Below the pieces are notes generated by a model that worked only from the letters and a program-made list of their open reading frames with translations, did no database searches and was not told the DNA's origin. DNA of 64,000 nucleotides from an uncultured Subdoligranulum sp. (GTDB lineage Bacteria > Bacillota > Clostridia > Oscillospirales > Ruminococcaceae): NCBI GenBank assembly GCA_945830575.1, contig CALZZE010000006.1, forward strand, positions 43,841-107,840, given 5' to 3'. Both the position numbers and the translations under genes were made by a program. Positions 17,801 to 29,167 of the stretch are shown here, piece after piece (within the stretch, counting starts at the first letter, position 1; every line of letters begins with the position of its first letter).

Positions 17801-17980
17801 TTAAGGCAGCGCCGCATAATTCTTCGTGCCGATACAGCGAGCGAGGTGCGCCAGCTGCTAAGCAAAAAGCGCAGATAATACTTTTTGTATTATCGAGCAT
17901 TTTTGCAACGCAGATGGTGTGCCGCAGCCGCCGGAGCGGTGCGCAAGGCGTTAGCCGTGAATTGTGCGGTGTTGCCTTAA
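17801..17980. repeat. 180-bp hairpin repeat element (MITE/REP-like)
   Basis: The ends are 22-base inverted repeats with three mismatches, and all three are G-U compatible in the plus-strand RNA, so the transcript pairs over all 22 positions. Inside, nested stems continue: GCAAAAA with TTTTTGC, and a perfect GATAATAC-TTTTT-GTATTATC hairpin at 17874-17894. No coding capacity is apparent. The right end, TAAGGCAACACCGC on the minus strand, contains the stop codon of the vanZ-like gene. Confidence 0.8.
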
Positions 17981-18435
17981 GGCTGCTTTTTGCAGCAGCG
18001 CCAAAAGAACCTGACCAGAAACACGCACAAAACGCCCAGACACACGCCGATGGCATCCAACAAAACGTCCTTCGCCAGCATGGCCCGGCCCGGCACAAAA
18101 TACTGATGGACTTCATCACTGACCGCGTACAAAACGCACGCGGCGACGGCGACAAGTCCCTGTTTCCGGGCGCTCCATGCCGGGCGATACGCCTGCACGG
18201 TGCAGGCCATGCATACGCCCAGCGCAAGAAAAACATAAACATGCGCCCATTTGCGCACATTGGCAAAACTGTTGGGGCTGAACCATTCCGGAATAAAGCA
18301 TTCCGCTCCGGTGCCGTGCAAGGTCTGTTCCACCGAGTTGCTGAGCGCACCGGATACCTCCGCCGGCTGGGAGGAAAAGAAAAAAATCGCTGCCATGACG
18401 CCCACGGTTGCCAGCAGTGCCATTCGTTTTTTCAT
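17977..18435 (-). CDS. VanZ-family membrane protein
   Basis: The 152-residue protein has four predicted membrane segments and the VanZ pattern: an N-terminal segment with FFFSSQPA, then RKWAHVYVFLALG, then DEVHQYFVPGR near residues 107-117. VanZ proteins affect teicoplanin sensitivity; most chromosomal copies are of unknown role. Its last codon CCT and stop TAA merge into the end of the hairpin repeat element, so the native stop may have been replaced by the element's own TAA. It has its own promoter and a site GGGGAG before ATG. Confidence 0.85.
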   Translation of the reverse strand: MKKRMALLATVGVMAAIFFFSSQPAEVSGALSNSVEQTLHGTGAECFIPEWFSPNSFANVRKWAHVYVFLALGVCMACTVQAYRPAWSARKQGLVAVAACVLYAVSDEVHQYFVPGRAMLAKDVLLDAIGVCLGVLCVFLVRFFWRCCKKQP

Positions 18436-18455
18436 GTTCTCCCCTCCTTTTTTCT

Positions 18456-18484
18456 ATTATATGTCCTTTCCCGCCTTTCGTCAA
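18456..18484 (-). promoter_or_regulatory. sigA promoter of the vanZ-like gene
   Basis: Minus-strand TTGACG, 17 bases, TATAAT, located between the groESL terminator and the vanZ-like start. Confidence 0.85.
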
Positions 18485-18502
18485 ACCATCAGACACAGAA
18501 AA

Positions 18503-18528
18503 GGGCCGCAGCCCTGCGGCTGCGGCCC
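18503..18528 (-). terminator. Terminator of groES-groL
   Basis: GGGCCGCAG pairs with CTGCGGCCC, and TTTTCTG follows on the minus strand. It separates groL from the vanZ-like promoter. Confidence 0.85.
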
Positions 18529-18551
18529 AAAATTTCGGGATAGTCGTTATA

Positions 18552-20198
<1,647 letters not shown>

Positions 20199-20216
20199 CT
20201 ATCTGTAATGTTGTTC

Positions 20217-20531
<315 letters not shown>

Positions 20532-20543
20532 TTATAACGCTGT

Positions 20544-20570
20544 TTAGCACTCTTTATCTCTGAGTGCTAA
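20544..20570 (-). promoter_or_regulatory. CIRCE operator (HrcA)
   Basis: Perfect TTAGCACTC-N9-GAGTGCTAA just downstream of the groES promoter. No hrcA gene is in the window. Confidence 0.98.
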
Positions 20571-20574
20571 AGCT

Positions 20575-20603
20575 ATTTTAGCGCCTTCTTGCCAAAGTGT
20601 CAA
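20575..20603 (-). promoter_or_regulatory. sigA promoter of groES-groL
   Basis: Consensus TTGACA, 17 bases, TAAAAT on the minus strand, directly followed by CIRCE. Confidence 0.93.
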
Positions 20604-20647
20604 TACTTTTCCATATAAAATTTTTATGAACTTTTGTGAACAAAAAA

Positions 20648-20677
20648 AGCGGCACGGAAATTTCTTTCTGTACCGCT
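20648..20677 (-). terminator. Terminator of tig-clpP-clpX
   Basis: AGCGGTACAGAAA pairs with TTTCCGTGCCGCT, followed by seven T on the minus strand. The other strand also has a T-run, so it may work in both directions. Confidence 0.88.
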
Positions 20678-20682
20678 GTTTT

Positions 20683-22026
20683 TTATTGTTCCACCGTCTG
20701 ATTTTGGTAGCGCTGGCGCGCTTTTCCCCTGCTCAGCACCGGCTCGCCGGTGCTGACGGTCTCCTCGGTGACCTCCACCTTTTCGATGGTGGGGTCGGAG
20801 GGGATGTCGTACATAATGGGAATCAGCAGTTCTTCCACCACGCTGCGCAAGCCACGTGCACCGCTCTTGCGGGCGATGGTCTTTTTGGCGATCCCGTGCA
20901 GCGCTTCCTCGGTGAAGCTCAGCTCGGCGTTGTCCAGCCGGAACAGTTCCTGATACTGGCGCACAATGCTGTTCTTCGGCTCGGTGAGCACCCGCACCAT
21001 GGCGTCCTCATCCAGCGGGTCGAGAACCGTCACCACGGGCAGACGGCCGATCAGTTCGGGAATCAGGCCGAACTTCACAAGGTCATCCGGCTCCACCTTG
21101 CGCAGCAGCTTCTGGCGGGTCTCGTCCGCATCCAGATTGGTGCGCAGCTGGCTGCCAAAGCCCAGCGAGGCGTTGTCGGTGCGACGCTGGATGAATTTCT
21201 CCAGCCCGTCAAACGCGCCGCCGCAGATGAACAGAATGTTCTTCGTATTGATTTGAATGAACTCCTGCTGGGGATGCTTGCGTCCGCCGTTGGGCGGCAC
21301 GTTGCTCACAGTGCCCTCCAGAATTTTCAAAAGCGCCTGCTGCACGCCCTCACCACCCACGTCGCGGGTGATGGAAGGGTTCTCGCTCTTTCGGGTGATC
21401 TTGTCGATCTCATCAATGTAGATGATGCCGATCTCTGCCTTGGGGATGTCAAAATCCGCCGCCTGAATGAGCTTGAGCAGGATATTCTCCACATCCTCGC
21501 CCACGTAGCCGGCCTCGGTGAGGGTGGTGGCGTCCGCAATGGCGAAGGGCACCCCCAGCATTTTGGCCAGCGTTTGTGCCAGCAGCGTCTTGCCGGTGCC
21601 GGAAGGGCCAAGCATCAGCACGTTGGATTTTTGCAGCTCCACATCGCTTTCCCTGCCGGACAGGATCCGCTTATAGTGGTTGTACACCGACACCGAAAGA
21701 ACCTTCTTCGCGTCCTCCTGACCGATGACATACTGATCCAGCCCCGCCTTGATCTGGGCAGGGGTCAGGATGTTGATGCCTTCCAGAGGATTGGTGCCGT
21801 ACTGGGCCTTGTTGGCCGCCGTCTGGCGGCTGCGGCTCGCCCCCGCACGGGGAGGCGCCGGACGCTCCTCCTTGTACAGGGCATGATAGCACATATCGAT
21901 GCAGTCCTTACAGATATTCACACCGGGGCCGATCAGAATCTGCTCGACCTCATTTTGCGAACGGCCGCAAAAGCTGCAAATCAGTTCGCGGCCGTTTCCG
22001 TCCCTACCGGACGTCTGTTTTGCCAT
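20683..22026 (-). CDS. clpX: ATP-dependent Clp protease ATPase subunit ClpX
   Basis: ClpX unfolds substrates and feeds them to ClpP. The 447-residue protein has the N-terminal C4 zinc-binding domain (CSFC and CKDC at about residues 18-41). The AAA+ core has Walker A GPSGTGKT near residue 144 and the IDEIDK Walker B near 206. GGAGG is six bases before ATG. It follows clpP by 25 bases and closes the tig-clpP-clpX cluster. Confidence 0.98.
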   Translation of the reverse strand: MAKQTSGRDGNGRELICSFCGRSQNEVEQILIGPGVNICKDCIDMCYHALYKEERPAPPRAGASRSRQTAANKAQYGTNPLEGINILTPAQIKAGLDQYVIGQEDAKKVLSVSVYNHYKRILSGRESDVELQKSNVLMLGPSGTGKTLLAQTLAKMLGVPFAIADATTLTEAGYVGEDVENILLKLIQAADFDIPKAEIGIIYIDEIDKITRKSENPSITRDVGGEGVQQALLKILEGTVSNVPPNGGRKHPQQEFIQINTKNILFICGGAFDGLEKFIQRRTDNASLGFGSQLRTNLDADETRQKLLRKVEPDDLVKFGLIPELIGRLPVVTVLDPLDEDAMVRVLTEPKNSIVRQYQELFRLDNAELSFTEEALHGIAKKTIARKSGARGLRSVVEELLIPIMYDIPSDPTIEKVEVTEETVSTGEPVLSRGKARQRYQNQTVEQ

Positions 22027-22051
22027 AGCTGTCCTCCGTTTTTGACCTGCC

Positions 22052-22648
22052 TCAGTGTCTGGTGAGGATGTCGTCGATCAGGCCGTATTCCTTGGCCTGC
22101 TGGGCGGTCATATAGTTGTCGCGCTCGGTGTCCTTCTGGATGGTCTCCAGCGGCTGGCCGGTGTACTCGCTCAGCAGGGTGTTCATCCGTTCCCGGATGT
22201 GAATGATGTGGTTGGCATGGATCTGGATGTCAGTGGCCTGACCGGAAATGCCGCCGCCCTGACCGGAGATGAGCGGCTGATGGATCAGAATTTCCGAATT
22301 GGGCAGCGCGAACCGCTTGCCCTTGGTGCCGCTGGCCAGCAGGAAGGAGCCCATGGACGCCGCCATGCCCACGCAGATGGTGGAGACGTCGCACTTGATA
22401 TAGTTCATGGTATCATGGATGGCCATGCCGTCCGAGATGGAGCCGCCCGGACTGTTGATATAAAAGTAAATGTCCTTTTCGGGGTCCTGCCCTTCCAGAT
22501 ACAGCAGCTCGGCCACGATGACGCTGGCGGAGTTGGGATTCACATCCTCGCTCAAAACGATGATGCGGTCATTGAGAAGACGGGAAAAAATATCATAGCT
22601 GCGCTCGCCGCGGGCAGTCTGCTCCACAACGTAAGGAATCAAACTCAT
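22052..22648 (-). CDS. clpP: ATP-dependent Clp protease proteolytic subunit ClpP
   Basis: The 198-residue serine peptidase has the catalytic Ser in GMAASMGS near residue 97 and His in EILIHQP near 122; Asp follows in the last third. These match standard ClpP1. GGAGG is nine bases before ATG. An intercistronic hairpin lies between tig and clpP, and clpX follows directly. Confidence 0.98.
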   Translation of the reverse strand: MSLIPYVVEQTARGERSYDIFSRLLNDRIIVLSEDVNPNSASVIVAELLYLEGQDPEKDIYFYINSPGGSISDGMAIHDTMNYIKCDVSTICVGMAASMGSFLLASGTKGKRFALPNSEILIHQPLISGQGGGISGQATDIQIHANHIIHIRERMNTLLSEYTGQPLETIQKDTERDNYMTAQQAKEYGLIDDILTRH

Positions 22649-22694
22649 GTCGGTTTCCCTCCCGGTTCGTAAAATATCGTCTGCGATAAACTGA

Positions 22695-22725
22695 ACCGAT
22701 ACGGCGGCAGACGCACCGTATCGGT
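22695..22725 (-). repeat. Hairpin between tig and clpP
   Basis: ACCGATACGG and CCGTATCGGT form a perfect 10-bp stem in the 93-base gap. There is no T-run, so mRNA processing or stability is more likely than termination. Confidence 0.6.
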
Positions 22726-22741
22726 CCGGTGAGAATTATTT

Positions 22742-24055
22742 TCAGTCCTTGTTCTCGTCAGACTTGTCCTCGGTCTCCACGGAGATCTTGGCGGCATTCT
22801 TCACAAAGTCGATGGCCTTGTTGACAGCCAGATCCGCCTTGACGGCAGCGGCGTCCACGATGCTCTTGACCTTGTCGGCCTCCATCTGGTAGGCATCGGC
22901 AATGCGCTTGACCTCGGCCTCGAACTCCTCCTCGGTGGCCTCGATCTTCTCCTTGACCACGACAGCCTCCATGGCCAGACGGGTCTTGACCTGCTTTTCA
23001 GCCTGCTCGGTGAACTGGGTGCGGAAGGCATCCATGTTCATGCCCATATACTTCAGGTAGTCCTGCAGCTTGAGGCCCTGCTGCTGAATGCGGTACTCGA
23101 AGTCCTGCACCAGCTCGTCCACGCGGCTCTCGATCATAGCGGCGGGGACATCGGCCTTCATGCCGTTCACGACCTTCTCGATCAGGTCGTTCTCCACCTG
23201 CTGGTCAGCCTGCTTCTCGTTGTTGGCGGCGATGCCGGCGCGGATGGAATCCTTCAGCTGCTCCAGCGTGTCGTACTCGCTCACATCCTTGGCAAAGTCG
23301 TCATCCAGCTCGGGCAGCTCCTTGTACTTGACCTCATGCAGCTTGATCTTGAAGGTGGCGTCCTTGCCGGCCAGCTCCTCGGCCTGATACTCGGCGGGGA
23401 ACTTGACCTGAATGTCGAACTCGTCGCCGGCCTTGTGGCCGATGATCTGATCCTCAAAGCCGGGGATGAAGGAGCCGGAGCCGAGCACCAGAGAGTAATG
23501 CTCCGCCTTGCCGCCCTCAAAGGCCACGCCGTCCACGAAGCCCTCAAAGTCAATATCCGCGGTGTCGCCGTTCTGGGCCTCACCCTCACGGGTCAACAGA
23601 CGGCCGTTGCGATCCTGCATGCGCTTGATCTCAGCCTCCACCTGAGCCTCATCCACAGTCTTGACCTTTTTGGTGACCTCTAAACCGGCATACTCGCCCA
23701 GCTCCACCTCGGGCTTGACGGCGACCTTGACCTTCAGCACAGCGCCGTCGGCCTCGTTCATGGAAACGACCTCAGGCTGGGGCGCGCTCACGACCTCGAT
23801 ACCGGCCTCCTTGACAGCCTCTTCATAGGCGGCGGGGAACAAATCGTTCACAGCGTCATACTGGAACAGATCAGCGCCATACATTTTCTCGATCATCGCA
23901 CGGGGAGCCTTGCCCTTGCGGAAACCGGGAACGGCATATTTCTTGCTCTCGCGCTTGAAAGCCTTGGCGACAGCGTCTTTGAACGTTTCGGCATCGATCG
24001 AGAACTGCAGCTCGACCATGCTTTTTTCGAGTTTTTCACAAGAGATCAGTTTCAT
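22742..24055 (-). CDS. tig: Trigger factor
   Basis: Trigger factor is a ribosome-bound chaperone and peptidyl-prolyl isomerase. The 437-residue protein has the N-terminal ribosome-binding domain with GFRKGKAPRAMIEK (the family's FRxGKxP signature), a central FKBP domain around residues 160-245, and the long helical C-terminal arms. It ends with an acidic tail. GGAGG is eight bases before the chosen ATG; five upstream residues are rejected. tig-clpP-clpX is a conserved order. Confidence 0.98.
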   Translation of the reverse strand: MKLISCEKLEKSMVELQFSIDAETFKDAVAKAFKRESKKYAVPGFRKGKAPRAMIEKMYGADLFQYDAVNDLFPAAYEEAVKEAGIEVVSAPQPEVVSMNEADGAVLKVKVAVKPEVELGEYAGLEVTKKVKTVDEAQVEAEIKRMQDRNGRLLTREGEAQNGDTADIDFEGFVDGVAFEGGKAEHYSLVLGSGSFIPGFEDQIIGHKAGDEFDIQVKFPAEYQAEELAGKDATFKIKLHEVKYKELPELDDDFAKDVSEYDTLEQLKDSIRAGIAANNEKQADQQVENDLIEKVVNGMKADVPAAMIESRVDELVQDFEYRIQQQGLKLQDYLKYMGMNMDAFRTQFTEQAEKQVKTRLAMEAVVVKEKIEATEEEFEAEVKRIADAYQMEADKVKSIVDAAAVKADLAVNKAIDFVKNAAKISVETEDKSDENKD

Positions 24056-24087
24056 TTGAAAATCCTCCAAACATAGAAATGCAATTT

Positions 24088-24096
24088 ATTATAGCA
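24088..24096 (-). promoter_or_regulatory. Extended -10 promoter of tig
   Basis: TGC-TATAAT on the minus strand, 33 bases upstream of the tig start. No good -35 is visible at 17 bases. Confidence 0.6.
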
Positions 24097-24149
24097 CATA
24101 TTTTCGGGCTTTACCAGTCTTATTTTGAAATTTTTTCCTGTTTTTTCGT

Positions 24150-24842
24150 TCAAAATCCAAGTTTCAGCGGGCAAAAGCCCAATCCGTCCGCCGAGACAAG
24201 CCGGTACTCGATGCCGTCCAGCACGCCCTGTGCGGCGTAGTGGATGCTTTTGCCGTGCAGATGACCGTAGTAGCAGCGGCGAACGCCGTATTCCTTCAGC
24301 ACATCGATGAGCGGCTGGGCCGAGGAACCGGGAAAGACCGGCGGGTAATGGAGAAACACGATTTTTTCCTTTGCATCCCCCGCTGCATCCAGACTCATGC
24401 GCAGACGGCCCGCCTCCCGCGCCATGATCTTGGCGGCCTGCGCGTCCTGCACCACCTCGTCAAAGGGCCAGCCGCGGGTGCCGCAAAAGGCGGTATCGCC
24501 CACAAAGCAGGCGTTGTTGTGCAGAATATGCAGGCTGTCAAAGCCGCTGGCGGCAAGGTAGGTTTCCATTTTGCGGGCGGTGGTCCACCAGTAATCATGG
24601 TTGCCTTTCAGCAGCCATTTCTGCCCCGGCAGACCTTGCAGAAAGGCGAAATCCGCCCCCGTGCCCTGCAAAGTCATGGCCCAGCTGGTATCTCCCGCCA
24701 GAATGACGGTGTCCTCCGGCGCGATGAGGCGCCGCCAGTTGGCCTCCAGTTTGGGCAGATAGCCCTCCCAGCCGGGGAAAATATCCATCGGTTTGTCAGC
24801 GCCAAGGGAGAGATGCAGGTCTCCGATTGCGTAAACGGCCAT
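24150..24842 (-). CDS. Metallophosphoesterase (calcineurin-like)
   Basis: The 230-residue protein has the ordered metal-binding motifs GDLHLS (residues 7-12), GDTSW (50-54), GNHDYWW (80-86), a His in the region of FLHYPP, and GHLHG near 194. The substrate is unknown; relatives are cytosolic phosphohydrolases. It follows thrC by 20 bases and has no visible signal peptide. The role cannot be inferred from the neighbours. Confidence 0.88.
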   Translation of the reverse strand: MAVYAIGDLHLSLGADKPMDIFPGWEGYLPKLEANWRRLIAPEDTVILAGDTSWAMTLQGTGADFAFLQGLPGQKWLLKGNHDYWWTTARKMETYLAASGFDSLHILHNNACFVGDTAFCGTRGWPFDEVVQDAQAAKIMAREAGRLRMSLDAAGDAKEKIVFLHYPPVFPGSSAQPLIDVLKEYGVRRCYYGHLHGKSIHYAAQGVLDGIEYRLVSADGLGFCPLKLGF

Positions 24843-24862
24843 AGTCTCTCCCTCCTTTTCAC

Positions 24863-26308
24863 TCAGTTCAGCGCGGCGGTGCGAATGTCCTCCGGACGGA
24901 TGACCTCGGTAAAGCGCACCGGCAGCGAATCCAATGCCGACAGGCTCCGGGGCGCCTCACAGCCGGTGGCCTCCGTCAATGCGCGCATGGCGTCAAAGTC
25001 GCTGTCCGGCACCTCCCTGCCCAGCGCGGCCAGCACATCCCGCGGGAACTTGAAGGGGCTGGCGGTGGACAGCACCACCATGGGCGCGTCAGTGCGGCAG
25101 CGCTCCGCCACGTGGAACGCCACGGCGGTGTGGGTGTCGCAAAGGTAATGATCCTCCTCGAAACGGGAACGGATCTCCTGCGCGCCATCCGCATCAGAGG
25201 CACAGCCGCAGGCAAAGTCCTTTTGCAGCGCCGCCAGCGTGTCGGCGTCCACCGTGTAGCTGCCGGTGGCGAACAGATCCGCCATCCACTGCCGGACCTT
25301 CCCGGGGCCGGCCAGATGGGCCAGCAGACGCTCCAGATTAGAGGAAATGAGGATATCCATGGAGGGAGAGGTGGTCTTGTAGAACTCCCGGCGGGCATCA
25401 TAATGCCCGGTGGTGATGAAGTCCGTCAGCACGTTGTTTTTGTTGGAGGCGCACACAAGGCGGCCCACAGGCAGCCCCATCTGCTTGGCGTACCAGCCCG
25501 CCAGAATATCTCCGAAGTTGCCGGTGGGCACGCAGAAATCCACCGGATCTCCCCACTGGACTGCGCCCTCCTCGGCCAGACGGAAGTAGGAATAAAAATA
25601 GTAAACGATCTGCGGCACCAGACGGCCAAAATTGATGGAGTTGGCGCTGGACAGGCAGATACCACGGGCGGCCAGTCCCTTGGCCACGTCGGCGTCGCCG
25701 AACACCCGCTTGACGCCGGTCTGGGCATCGTCAAAGTTGCCGGAAACCGCGTAGACACGCACATTGTCACCTGTCTGGGTGGCCATCTGCAGGCGCTGGA
25801 TCTCGCTGGTGCCCGCATTGGGATAGAACACCTGAATTTCAATGCCATCCAGCCCGGCGTAGCCCGCCAGCGCCGCCTTGCCGGTATCGCCGCTGGTCGC
25901 CACCAGAATCCGGGTGGTCTCGGTGCGCTGCAAGCTGCGCTTGCCTTCCACCAGCAGGCGGGGCATCAGCTGCAGCGCATAGTCCTTGAAGGCACAGGTG
26001 GGGCCGTGCCACAGCTCCAGCGCATACAGGCCATCCTGCACCTTGACGGTCTTTCCCGCATTTTCACCGAAGGCCGGGCCGTAGGCGGCCTGCGCGGCAG
26101 ATTTCAGAAACTCCGGGGAGTAATCCGTCAGAAAGCCCGCAAGAACCTTTTCGGTCAGTTCCGGGTAGCTGAGGGATTTCCAACCTTCCAAATCTGCCTT
26201 GGGGAAGTTTTCGGGTATGTACAGGCCGCCGCCCGGCGCAAGGCCGCGCACGATGGCCTCTGCGGCGTTGACTGTTTTCTGCGGGTCCCGCGTGCTGTAA
26301 AGTTTCAT
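24863..26308 (-). CDS. thrC: Threonine synthase
   Basis: ThrC converts O-phospho-L-homoserine to L-threonine with PLP. The 481-residue protein belongs to the longer class (bacterial/yeast type, fold type II). The PLP lysine is in CAFKDYALQ near residue 110, and the phosphate loop is ATSGDTGKAA near 146. No other threonine genes are adjacent. The site AGGTG lies five bases before ATG. It sits between yraN and the phosphoesterase. Confidence 0.96.
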   Translation of the reverse strand: MKLYSTRDPQKTVNAAEAIVRGLAPGGGLYIPENFPKADLEGWKSLSYPELTEKVLAGFLTDYSPEFLKSAAQAAYGPAFGENAGKTVKVQDGLYALELWHGPTCAFKDYALQLMPRLLVEGKRSLQRTETTRILVATSGDTGKAALAGYAGLDGIEIQVFYPNAGTSEIQRLQMATQTGDNVRVYAVSGNFDDAQTGVKRVFGDADVAKGLAARGICLSSANSINFGRLVPQIVYYFYSYFRLAEEGAVQWGDPVDFCVPTGNFGDILAGWYAKQMGLPVGRLVCASNKNNVLTDFITTGHYDARREFYKTTSPSMDILISSNLERLLAHLAGPGKVRQWMADLFATGSYTVDADTLAALQKDFACGCASDADGAQEIRSRFEEDHYLCDTHTAVAFHVAERCRTDAPMVVLSTASPFKFPRDVLAALGREVPDSDFDAMRALTEATGCEAPRSLSALDSLPVRFTEVIRPEDIRTAALN

Positions 26309-26321
26309 AAAAACACCTCAT

Positions 26322-26675
26322 TCAATCCGCCTCAAAGGCGTGTTGGATACAATGGATCTGCCATCCGCCCGCGGCGGGCAGAACCTCCACAACGTCAAAT
26401 CGAACCAGCGAATCCCCATAGGGGCTGTGCTGTAAATACTGCCCCGCCGCTTTGATGATGCGCCGCTGCTTGGCGGCGTTCACCGCCTCCGCGGGAGCGG
26501 CAAACCGGTCATCGGAGCGGGTCTTGACCTCCGCGAACACCAGTGTGTCCTCTTTATACAGGATCAGGTCAATTTCCCCGAACCGGGTGCGGTAATTGTG
26601 GTCCAGCAGCAGCCAGCCCTGCCGCTGATAGTATTTGGCGGCCACTGCCTCCCCGGTGCGGCCCAGCTCATTCAT
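26322..26675 (-). CDS. YraN/UPF0102-family endonuclease-like protein
   Basis: The 117-residue protein has a restriction-endonuclease-like fold with GEIDLI and FAEVKTR motifs at about residues 33-54. The family is widely conserved and of unclear function; a nuclease role related to Holliday junction resolvases is an inference from the fold. It overlaps the 3' end of rnhB by eight bases, a standard arrangement in Firmicutes. Confidence 0.9.
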   Translation of the reverse strand: MNELGRTGEAVAAKYYQRQGWLLLDHNYRTRFGEIDLILYKEDTLVFAEVKTRSDDRFAAPAEAVNAAKQRRIIKAAGQYLQHSPYGDSLVRFDVVEVLPAAGGWQIHCIQHAFEAD

Positions 26676-27300
26676 GCCAGTACCCCTGCTTTTTCAGAAA
26701 GCTGCGGCGGTAGAATGGCTGGATGCCGTATCGGGCGATCAGCTCATAATGCAGTCTGGTGGGATATCCCTTATGTTTGGCCAGCTGGTACTGGGGGTAT
26801 TCCCTGTCCAGCTCCAGCATATAACGGTCCCGGCTGACCTTCGCCAGAATGGACGCCGCCGCAATGGAGGCGCTGCTGGCGTCCCCCTTGATGACCGCCT
26901 GTGCGGGCTGTTCCAGCCCGGGCGGGCAGCGGTTGCCGTCCACCAGCACGTAGTCCGGCGTGATGTCCAGCCCGGACACGGCGCGAGCCATGCCCGCCAT
27001 GGTCGCCCAGAGGATATTTTTCTCATCGATCTCCTGCGGGCTGACAAATTCCACCTTCCACGCCAAAGCGCGGCGAGTGATCTCGTCATACAGCAGTTCC
27101 CGCCGTTTTTCGGTGAGTTTTTTGGAATCGTTGACCCCCTCAATGGGGTCCTCCGGGTTCAGAATCACCGCCGCGCAGCAGACCGGGCCGCACAAGGGGC
27201 CGCGGCCCGCTTCATCCACGCCGCACAGTACGCCATGGACGTTCCGCATCTGACTGTCAAACTCGTACAGTGCCGGGTTACTGCTCATCTTCTTCGTCAT
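26668..27300 (-). CDS. rnhB: Ribonuclease HII
   Basis: RnhB removes ribonucleotides from DNA and RNA of RNA-DNA hybrids. The 210-residue protein has the catalytic [14 protein letters not shown] motif near residues 23-36, further acidic residues in NDSKKL, and the C-terminal HKGYPT. The longest open frame extends 95 residues further upstream, antiparallel to nothing useful and inside rbgA. I choose the ATG with AGGAGG six bases upstream. It overlaps rbgA by 23 bases. Confidence 0.95.
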   Translation of the reverse strand: MTKKMSSNPALYEFDSQMRNVHGVLCGVDEAGRGPLCGPVCCAAVILNPEDPIEGVNDSKKLTEKRRELLYDEITRRALAWKVEFVSPQEIDEKNILWATMAGMARAVSGLDITPDYVLVDGNRCPPGLEQPAQAVIKGDASSASIAAASILAKVSRDRYMLELDREYPQYQLAKHKGYPTRLHYELIARYGIQPFYRRSFLKKQGYWHE

Positions 27301-28198
27301 CCGGCACCTCCTGCTGTGTGCGCTGCGGCGGACGTTCCAGCGAAAGCCGGCCCCATTTGCTGGCACGGAACTCGCCCACCAGCATTTTGGCGGCGCGCTC
27401 GGTATCCACCTCACCGCCGGAAACCAGCATGCCCCGCTTGGCGCCAATGGCCTGCAGCAAGTCATAGGGCGGCAGTACCAGCGCGCTTTCATCCAGCTTG
27501 TAGCGGGCCAGAAGCTGCTGGGGATAAATGCCGCGAACGCTGGACAAAAGGCCGCAGGCCAGCTCTTCAATGTCCAGAATATCATCCTTGATGGAGCCGA
27601 TGAACGCCAGATTGGAGGCAGTCTCCAGACTGTCGAATTTCTTCCACAGTACGCCGGGCATGTCCATCAGTTCAAAATCATCCACCGTGATCCACTGCTT
27701 GCCGCGGGTCACGCCGGGCTTGTCGGCGGCCTTGGCGCGGGTGGTTCCGGCAAAAGAATTGATGAAGGTGGATTTGCCCACATTGGGGATGCCCACCACC
27801 ATCACCCGAATGGTGGCGCCCACCATGCCGCGGCGGCGGCGGCGCTCCATCAGCTGGGAAAGCTCCCTCTCAATGGGAGCCTTCACCGCGGTGGCCTTGC
27901 CCCGCTGCTTGGAATCCATGGCAAGGCAGCCGGCTCCGGCACTTTTGAAGTAGGCCAGCCATTGTCTGGTGATGTCCGGGTCAGCCAGATCCGCCTTATT
28001 GAGAACATATAGGTGGGGTTTGCCCGCCGTGATGCGCTCGATCTCGGGGTTCAGGCTGGAAAGCGGAATGCGGGCGTCGAGAATCTGCAGCACGCAGTCC
28101 ACGTTTTTGATTTCCTTTTCCATGACGCGCAGTGTGCGGGTCATGTGACCGGGGAACCACTGGATCACCCGGCGGTTGATGATGTCGTTCTGGCTCAT
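27278..28198 (-). CDS. rbgA: Ribosome biogenesis GTPase RbgA (YlqF)
   Basis: RbgA is required for late 50S assembly. The 306-residue protein shows the circularly permuted GTPase order: NKADLAD (G4) near residue 67, then GIPNVGKST (G1) near 136, then DMPG (G3) near 178. The C-terminal domain is helical. The start overlaps the lepB stop by four bases (ATGA). The lepB-rbgA-rnhB-yraN order is conserved in Bacillus. Confidence 0.96.
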   Translation of the reverse strand: MSQNDIINRRVIQWFPGHMTRTLRVMEKEIKNVDCVLQILDARIPLSSLNPEIERITAGKPHLYVLNKADLADPDITRQWLAYFKSAGAGCLAMDSKQRGKATAVKAPIERELSQLMERRRRRGMVGATIRVMVVGIPNVGKSTFINSFAGTTRAKAADKPGVTRGKQWITVDDFELMDMPGVLWKKFDSLETASNLAFIGSIKDDILDIEELACGLLSSVRGIYPQQLLARYKLDESALVLPPYDLLQAIGAKRGMLVSGGEVDTERAAKMLVGEFRASKWGRLSLERPPQRTQQEVPDDEEDEQ

Positions 28199-28752
28199 GA
28201 AATCACCCCGATCTTGTTCAGCGGCGACAGGCGGAACACCACTTTGCCCAGCACATCCCGCACATCCACAAAGCCGATGTCCGTGTCCCGGCTGTCCTTG
28301 GAATTGTTGCGGTTGTCCCCCATCACAAAGAGACAGCCCTCCGGCACCGTCACCGGAAAATCCACGCTCTCATACAGGTAAGTGGGTTCCGCGGTATAGG
28401 GTTCGTCCAGTGCCTCGCCGTTGCGATAAACGATACCGTTTTGAAAATCAATGTGGATGGTGTCCCCCGCCACGCCGATGACCCGCTTGATGAGGGTCTT
28501 ACCGTGGGGAGTGTAGGCATCCACAACCACCACATCCCCGTGTGCGGGCGTGTAGCCCAGCTGCCACGCCAGCACACGTTCACCGTCAACAAAGTTCGGC
28601 AGCATGGAGCTGCCGTCCACGCGCACGGGGCGCACCACAAAGGTAAACAGCAGCACCAGCACCAGAATGGACAGCACCAGCGCATCCATCCACTCCAGAA
28701 ACTCCTTGTTGCGTTTGCTGCGGCCTTTGGGAGTCGTTTTATGTTCGCTCAC
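28195..28752 (-). CDS. lepB: Signal peptidase I
   Basis: The 185-residue protein has one N-terminal membrane segment (about residues 23-42), the catalytic Ser in SSMLPN near 48 and the catalytic Lys in LIKRVIG near 88. The conserved GDNRNNSKDSR box is near residue 147. It is the short Gram-positive type. The start is GTG, eight bases after GGAGG; a much longer open frame upstream has no site. It lies downstream of the rplS terminator and upstream of rbgA. Confidence 0.95.
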   Translation of the reverse strand: MSEHKTTPKGRSKRNKEFLEWMDALVLSILVLVLLFTFVVRPVRVDGSSMLPNFVDGERVLAWQLGYTPAHGDVVVVDAYTPHGKTLIKRVIGVAGDTIHIDFQNGIVYRNGEALDEPYTAEPTYLYESVDFPVTVPEGCLFVMGDNRNNSKDSRDTDIGFVDVRDVLGKVVFRLSPLNKIGVIS

Positions 28753-28786
28753 GGCAGTCACCTCCGTGGAATGAAATACGAAAAAA

Positions 28787-28809
28787 GGGAGAACGGCCAC
28801 CGTTCTCCC
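28787..28809 (-). terminator. Terminator after rplS
   Basis: GGGAGAACGG and CCGTTCTCCC form a stem followed by six T on the minus strand. It lies between rplS and lepB. Confidence 0.85.
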
Positions 28810-28825
28810 GATTTTCTGATGAAAC

Positions 28826-29167
28826 TCAGATGCGAGCCTTGACCTTGGCAGCCTTGCCGGTGCGCTCACGCAGGTAGAAGAGCTTCGCACGACGAACCTT
28901 GCCGCGGCGGATGACTTCCACCTTCTCCACGAAGGGGCTGTTGATGGGGAACACGCGCTCCACGCCAACACCGTAGGAAGTACGGCGAACGGTGAAGGTC
29001 TCGGCGATACCGCCGTGCTTCTTGGCGATGACGGTGCCCTCAAAGGCCTGGATACGCTCCTTGTCGCCTTCCTTGATGCGGACAGACACACGAACGGTGT
29101 CGCCGACCTCAAACTTGGGCTTGTTCTCTTTGATCATGCCCTCGGTCATTTTCTGCATTGCGTCCAT
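28826..29167 (-). CDS. rplS: 50S ribosomal protein L19
   Basis: The 113-residue protein has the L19 pattern: [13 protein letters not shown] near residues 22-34, FEGTVIAKK, and the basic C-terminus [27 protein letters not shown] is nine bases before ATG; a 35-residue upstream extension is rejected. It has its own promoter and a leader of about 110 bases. Confidence 0.98.
   Translation of the reverse strand: MDAMQKMTEGMIKENKPKFEVGDTVRVSVRIKEGDKERIQAFEGTVIAKKHGGIAETFTVRRTSYGVGVERVFPINSPFVEKVEVIRRGKVRRAKLFYLRERTGKAAKVKARI

Noticed and set aside
27301..27585. N-terminal extension of RNase HII within rbgA
   Set aside because: Tryptophan-rich out-of-frame reading of rbgA; AGGAGG marks the true start at 27300.
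28752..28786. Separate promoter for lepB in the gap after the rplS terminator
   Set aside because: The gap is too short for a convincing -35/-10 pair; lepB may be read through the rplS terminator or from an unrecognised start.
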